Assembly: GCA_963747315.1 (NCBI GenBank)
Contig: CAVVEQ010000013.1
Location: 1,038,156 to 1,102,155, forward strand
Direction of reading: 5' to 3'
DNA: 64,000 nt
From: CAVVEQ01 sp963747315
Lineage (GTDB): Bacteria > Chloroflexota > Anaerolineae > Anaerolineales > Anaerolineaceae
Part shown: positions 60,379 to 64,000 of the stretch, one piece after another
Layout of the letters: each line of letters begins with the position of its first letter
Numbering within the stretch: position 1 is the stretch's first letter
Notes under the pieces: generated by a model
Database searches by the model: none
What the model was told of the DNA's origin: nothing
What the model saw: the letters and a program-made list of their open reading frames with translations, nothing else
Position numbers and translations under genes: made by a program

Positions 60379-61365
60379 TTATAGAGGGATGAATTTAATA
60401 AGAATCCAATAGATTCCAGCTGCGATAATTGCCGTGGATGGGATTGTGAATATCCATGCGCTCCCAATTTCTTGCGCCACTCCCCACCGGACTTTGCCGA
60501 TCCTGTGCGCAGCGCCGACACCCATGATGGATGAACTCACCACTTGGGTTGTGCTCACCGGACCCCCCACCAGGGAAGCTCCCAATATTACAGTTGCAGA
60601 GGCGAATTGCGAAGCGAATCCATCCACCGGTCGGATCTTGAAGAATTTTCCTCCAAGCGTCCGGATCAATCTTTTCCCACCCAGGAGAGTACCTAGTGCG
60701 ATCATAAAAGCACATAGAGCAATTACCCATTGCGGAACAACGAAAGAACTCAGGTAACCACCGGTCACCAATGCCAGGGTGATAATCCCCATCGTTTTTT
60801 GGGCGTCGTTCGCCCCATGGCTGAGCGCCAGAGATAATCCGGTGAATATCTGCCCGGTTTTGAAAAAACCATTGATCCGTGGTGATGCATTCTGGCAAAG
60901 GAAGAATATGATCTTCAGGATCAACCAGCCCACCATGAAACCTAGAAACGGGGAGGTGAAAAGCGCGATAACGATCTTCTTTAGTTCATCAAGATTGATC
61001 GCCTGCCAGCCCGCCCCGATGATCACCGCGCCAATTAAACCACCCACCAGCGCGTGAGAGGAACTGCTCGGAAAACCCAATCGCCAGGTAAGTAGGTTCC
61101 AGAAGATAGCGCTGCACAAAGCGGCAATTAATACCTGAAGAGTGATTGTATCCGGCTCCACCACTCCGCCAATCGTTTCAGCTACGGCCACCCCAAAAAT
61201 GAACGGACCTAGGAATTCTGCAACGGCAGCCATCCAGAGTGCAGCCTTGGGTGGTAAAGCGCGCGAGAAAATCATCGTGGCAACAACATTACTGGAATCA
61301 TGGATTCCATTTAGAAAATCAAATCCCAAAGCCAGAATAATAACGGTAAGTACGAGAGGATCCAT
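60379..61365 (-). CDS. pit: Inorganic phosphate transporter, Pit family
   Basis: 328 residues, about 10 membrane helices in two inverted repeats, each with the PiT signature: GFDFLNGIHDSSNVVATMIFS near 13 and SLALSHGANDAQKTMGIITLA near 178. GANDAQ is diagnostic. It imports phosphate (or metal phosphate) with protons or sodium. The DUF47 gene directly upstream is a typical partner that regulates Pit. It forms an operon with HAD phosphatases and a PfkB kinase. Confidence 0.96.
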   Translation of the reverse strand: MDPLVLTVIILALGFDFLNGIHDSSNVVATMIFSRALPPKAALWMAAVAEFLGPFIFGVAVAETIGGVVEPDTITLQVLIAALCSAIFWNLLTWRLGFPSSSSHALVGGLIGAVIIGAGWQAINLDELKKIVIALFTSPFLGFMVGWLILKIIFFLCQNASPRINGFFKTGQIFTGLSLALSHGANDAQKTMGIITLALVTGGYLSSFVVPQWVIALCAFMIALGTLLGGKRLIRTLGGKFFKIRPVDGFASQFASATVILGASLVGGPVSTTQVVSSSIMGVGAAHRIGKVRWGVAQEIGSAWIFTIPSTAIIAAGIYWILIKFIPL

Positions 61366-61384
61366 AATTTATTACCCCGGGGGA

Positions 61385-62002
61385 TTAGGTTTTCTTTACC
61401 ACGATATCAGCAATTACATTCGCAGCTTCATCTCCGCGGTCGGCAGCATTGCTTAGATGGCGGTATACCTCACGGCTTTTGAGCATCTTCATGACGTGCT
61501 TAATATCCTCTGCTCCTGTAAACAGGTCGGCAAGGGCTTCACGATACACTTCCTCCACGCGGTTCTCCAGAGCTTTGGCGCGTTGTGCATGTTCATTCGC
61601 CACTCCGGGGTGCTCTTCTAATCTGTCCACCGCTTGAAGTAATTCATATGCTGCATCGCGAAGAATGGAAGCGATTCGGTGCATAAAAGTCGTCGGTTTA
61701 ACTTTCAGAATCTCCATCTCTGTGACCGTGCTGAATGCATAATCGAGCACATCGTCGATCGTGCGAGATAAGGCAAAAATATCCTCTCGATCGAATGGGG
61801 TGATGAATGTGCGGTTCAATTCATTGATGAGGATTCTGCGGGCTTCATCCGCCTCTTTTTCCTTTGTGGTCAGGAGCGCGGCTGCTTTGGGGTCCTGGCT
61901 GGACATGTATTCCTTTAGGGCTTCCAGACCTTCCAGCGTAAGCTGGGCCTGGTCGTGAATATACTTAAGGCATACATTGGGTTTCTTTTTAAAGAGTTTC
62001 AT
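61385..62002 (-). CDS. DUF47 / PhoU-like regulator of the Pit transporter
   Basis: 205 residues from the ATG at 62000-62002 (AAGGAG upstream); the upstream in-frame ATG at 62104 has none and lies over the neighbouring gene. An all-helical protein of the PhoU/DUF47 group: EADEARRILINELNRTFITPFDREDIFALSRTIDDVLDYAF is its metal-binding core, spanning about 57-97. Pit-associated members control phosphate import. It precedes the pit gene by 19 bases. The metal-binding motif E/DxxxD is evident. Confidence 0.93.
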   Translation of the reverse strand: MKLFKKKPNVCLKYIHDQAQLTLEGLEALKEYMSSQDPKAAALLTTKEKEADEARRILINELNRTFITPFDREDIFALSRTIDDVLDYAFSTVTEMEILKVKPTTFMHRIASILRDAAYELLQAVDRLEEHPGVANEHAQRAKALENRVEEVYREALADLFTGAEDIKHVMKMLKSREVYRHLSNAADRGDEAANVIADIVVKKT

Positions 62003-62018
62003 AATATATTCATCTCCT

Positions 62019-63688
62019 TTACTTTCTTTTGATACAGGCTGATTGATATAGAACATCCAAGCCTGTACGGATTTGTTGATAACTATTGTAGTTCTGGGCT
62101 TCAACTACTCTGCAGGCTTCCTCTGGAAGGTAAATCGATAACTCGCGATAATCCATGTCCCCGGCCCCCGGTGCGATGTGATCATCTAATCCATCCATAT
62201 CATGGATGTGAACACCAATGATCCTTTCTCCAAATCGCTTCAACCAGGTATTGGTTGGGTAAAAACCCAGCCTGTCCAATGCCCCGGCGTGCCCCACATC
62301 GAAAATGAAACCAATTCTCCCGGGATCTGCCATTGCCAGTAATTCTTCCAACTCATCCGGAACGGGGATTTCAAGGAAATGGGATCGATTTTCCAAACCC
62401 AGTTTCACGCCAAGTGGTTTCGCATAATTCAAGAGTTCCTCTATGCTCTTCTTCAAAGCCTGGAAACGAGCCGATTCCAGTCGTTTTCGCTTATCAACCA
62501 ACTCTCTCTTAATGTCAGCATACGCTTGTGTTTCTGTTTCCCCAAGGTCAAACAACCTGCGTAATCTGTCTTCCAGGGAATGATCTTGCTGAACATTCCC
62601 GGAATGTACAACTATGTATTTCGCTTTGATCTCATGCGCCAGGTCAAGGCTGCGTTTAATGGATCTAACCCCCTCAGCCCGGTACTCTTCATTCGTGGAA
62701 GATATGAGCCAATCCCGGTGCTTGTATTCCGCGGCGGAAATATCCGCCGGGCAGGGCTCATGCACACTCGATATCTTATTTCTCAGCCTACCGATGCCTC
62801 CCAACATGGAGGAATCCACCTGGTGGTTTAGCTCCGCGTACCGAAAACCCAGCCGCCTGACTGCTTCCAGGAAATCCTCCAGAGATTGGAAATTCCCAAT
62901 TCCCCACATTGAGGAAAGCGAGGCATCATACCGAAATGATGGATTAGGAGCAGGTCTCGTTGGGAAAATTGGGAATAAATCCTTTAAATTAGAGATTAAA
63001 TGGTCGGGTTCCAAGCCTTTAGCAGCCGGGTGGGATTTTCTGCCTGCTCTCGGATTGTCGATCAAGACCGCCACCTTAAAACCAGCCAACCTGGCAGCGG
63101 CAACATCCCTTTCCGGAATATCTCCAACATAAGCACATTCCGAAGGGTCAACGCCCATGGCAGTCGTCGCTTCCAGCAGTATCTGGGGGTCCGGTTTGCG
63201 TTTTCCGATTACTGCGGAAAGTATCATCGTTTCGAAGTACCCGGTCAGTCTCAATTTTTTCAGCGCGTTGGGTGCTTCCACGCTGCTGGTGGTGTTGCTC
63301 ACCAGTCCCAACCGGTAACCCCGCCGAAACAGCTCCTTGATAACCTCCGCTGTTTCAGGAAAGACAACCCGCTCACCGGTCGCATCTCGCCAAAGCAGAT
63401 TTTGATTGACAGCATTCGATTGAACCAGGTCATTCGGCCATTCTGGCAGCATCCAACGGGTCGATAGATCTGCTTCATTGAGTTCGATCATGGTTTCCCG
63501 TGCCCATCGGCGATAAGCGGACATTCTGCGTGAGAGCATGCCGGCGAATTTTTCCGGATCCTCATCTGCGTTTATACCTGAAAAAGTAATTCGCTCGTGA
63601 AATGAAGACGATCCACCTTGCTCCGCTTTTTCGTCCCCCGCAGGGTGCCCCCCATATCAAACAGAATCGTGCTGACCCGGTTAACCAT
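62019..63688 (-). CDS. HAD phosphatase fused to a sugar-isomerase-like TIM barrel (frameshifted)
   Basis: About 556 residues from ATG 63686-63688. The first Asp motif is STILFDMGGTLRG near 6-18. The frame breaks at the C-run 63635-63639; one more base there joins LRG to DEKAEQGG. The HAD part ends near 215 with GKRKPDPQILLEATTAMG (Lys) and CAYVGDIPERDVAAARLAGF (metal Asp). From about 240 to the end is an AP-endonuclease-2/xylose-isomerase-like barrel, with metal-site residues in VVHSGNVQQDHS, LGLENRSHFLEIP, DVGHAGALDRLG and IIGVHIHDMDGLDDHIAPG. It starts 8 bases before the stop of the preceding HAD gene. The fusion suggests dephosphorylation coupled to isomerisation. Confidence 0.83.
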
Positions 63689-64000
63689 GAATTGTGCTTC
63701 TCTCGCAGTCAATTATGGGAATTTTTAATAATTCCGAAAAATGCATAATATAAAAATCCGCCTTTGCATCGTCGTCAAAATTGAAAGCCACTGTCTTCAA
63801 TCCCGCTTCTCTGGGCACCCTTTTACTCGTTCCTTTATGTCCCACAAAAACTGTGCTACACGGGTGGACACCCAGTTGGGTCATCGCTGCATGGTATATC
63901 GCGGGGTCAGGTTTTCCGGGTGCCGAGTTCGCTTGAAGAAATGATCGAATCCCAAACATGGACGAATCCACCCTGGTCGAACCAATTCAATTTGGTAGAA
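63681..64000 (-). CDS. HAD-superfamily hydrolase, C-terminal part (5' end beyond window, frameshifted)
   Basis: About 105 residues visible. From 63971 the frame reads SSMFGIRSFLQANSAPG, then KPDPAIYHAAMTQLGV with the HAD Lys, then VFVGHKGTSKRVPREAGLKTV (a variant of the GD motif). Upstream of 63971 that frame has a stop, but the neighbouring frame reads KLNWFDQ. Removing one base in the run near 63972 joins them, so this is likely another one-base error. The 5' end with the first Asp motif lies outside the window. The stop overlaps the start of the next HAD gene by 8 bases, so the two form one operon. Confidence 0.72.

Noticed and set aside
63681..63971. Complete small HAD-like gene starting at GTG 63971
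   Set aside because: It lacks the first Asp motif, and the next frame upstream supplies a fitting continuation.
1..64000. tRNA, rRNA, IS elements, prophage or integron
   Set aside because: No clover-leaf arms, conserved rRNA blocks, transposase, integrase or terminal repeats were seen by eye; short RNAs could be missed without a covariance search.

Overview
This 64 kb window most resembles a chromosomal segment of an anaerobic or facultative bacterium of the phylum Chloroflexota, probably class Anaerolineae. That placement is an inference. It rests on moderate GC, DUF11/SdrD-type surface proteins with a sortase, a split methylmalonyl-CoA mutase, a glycyl-radical operon, and the overall mix of ABC, UMF1 and GPH transporters. 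I see no rRNA, tRNA, CRISPR array, IS element or prophage. Coding density is high, and no gap between genes exceeds about 300 bp.

Layout. 1-6774 (minus): a purine/ureide catabolic operon, read as 8-oxoguanine-deaminase-like amidohydrolase, adenine deaminase, GntR regulator, two catabolic-type carbamoyltransferases (aspartate-like and YgeW-like) and carbamate kinase (cut by the window edge). 6877-9173: folD and, divergently, UDP-glucose dehydrogenase. 9243-11328 (minus): methylmalonyl-CoA epimerase and mutase large subunit. 11420-14170 (plus): cation/proton antiporter, PII-like protein, DUF1786. 14280-17750 (plus): rplI, a RodZ-like protein with two HTH domains, rimO. 17784-20610 (minus): anchored repeat protein and murJ. 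20743-24935 (plus): Fur-family regulator behind a perfect 7-1-7 Fur box, znuA, znuC, znuB, RsmI-like. 25010-30265 (plus): DUF2807 lipoprotein, then two LolD-type ATPases, a cNMP-domain protein and a large FtsX-type permease.

30358-37300: a UMF1 transporter and, divergently, a 1796-residue secreted protein built of DUF11-like repeats, a perfect tandem SdrD-B duplication, an LPETG motif and its own C-terminal sortase domain. 37508-40384: uvrA. 40478-48646 (minus): a glycyl-radical-enzyme locus (GPH transporter, FAD oxidoreductase, FadR-type regulator, glycyl-radical enzyme, activase, PNPOx-like protein). 48803-51523: His-tailed EamA transporter and msrPQ. 51768-57983 (plus): IclR regulator, IolD-like TPP enzyme, split transketolase, RpiB-like and Gfo/Idh proteins, which look like one sugar or cyclitol degradation operon. 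58073: ferritin. 58604-64000 (minus): a tightly packed operon with two HAD phosphatases (one fused to a TIM barrel), DUF47/PhoU-like, Pit phosphate transporter, PfkB kinase and a metallo-hydrolase.

About ten genes are interrupted by single-base frameshifts, many at short homopolymers. Removing or adding one base restores conserved motifs each time, so most are more likely sequence errors than decay. I annotated those genes as single reading units and gave the break positions.
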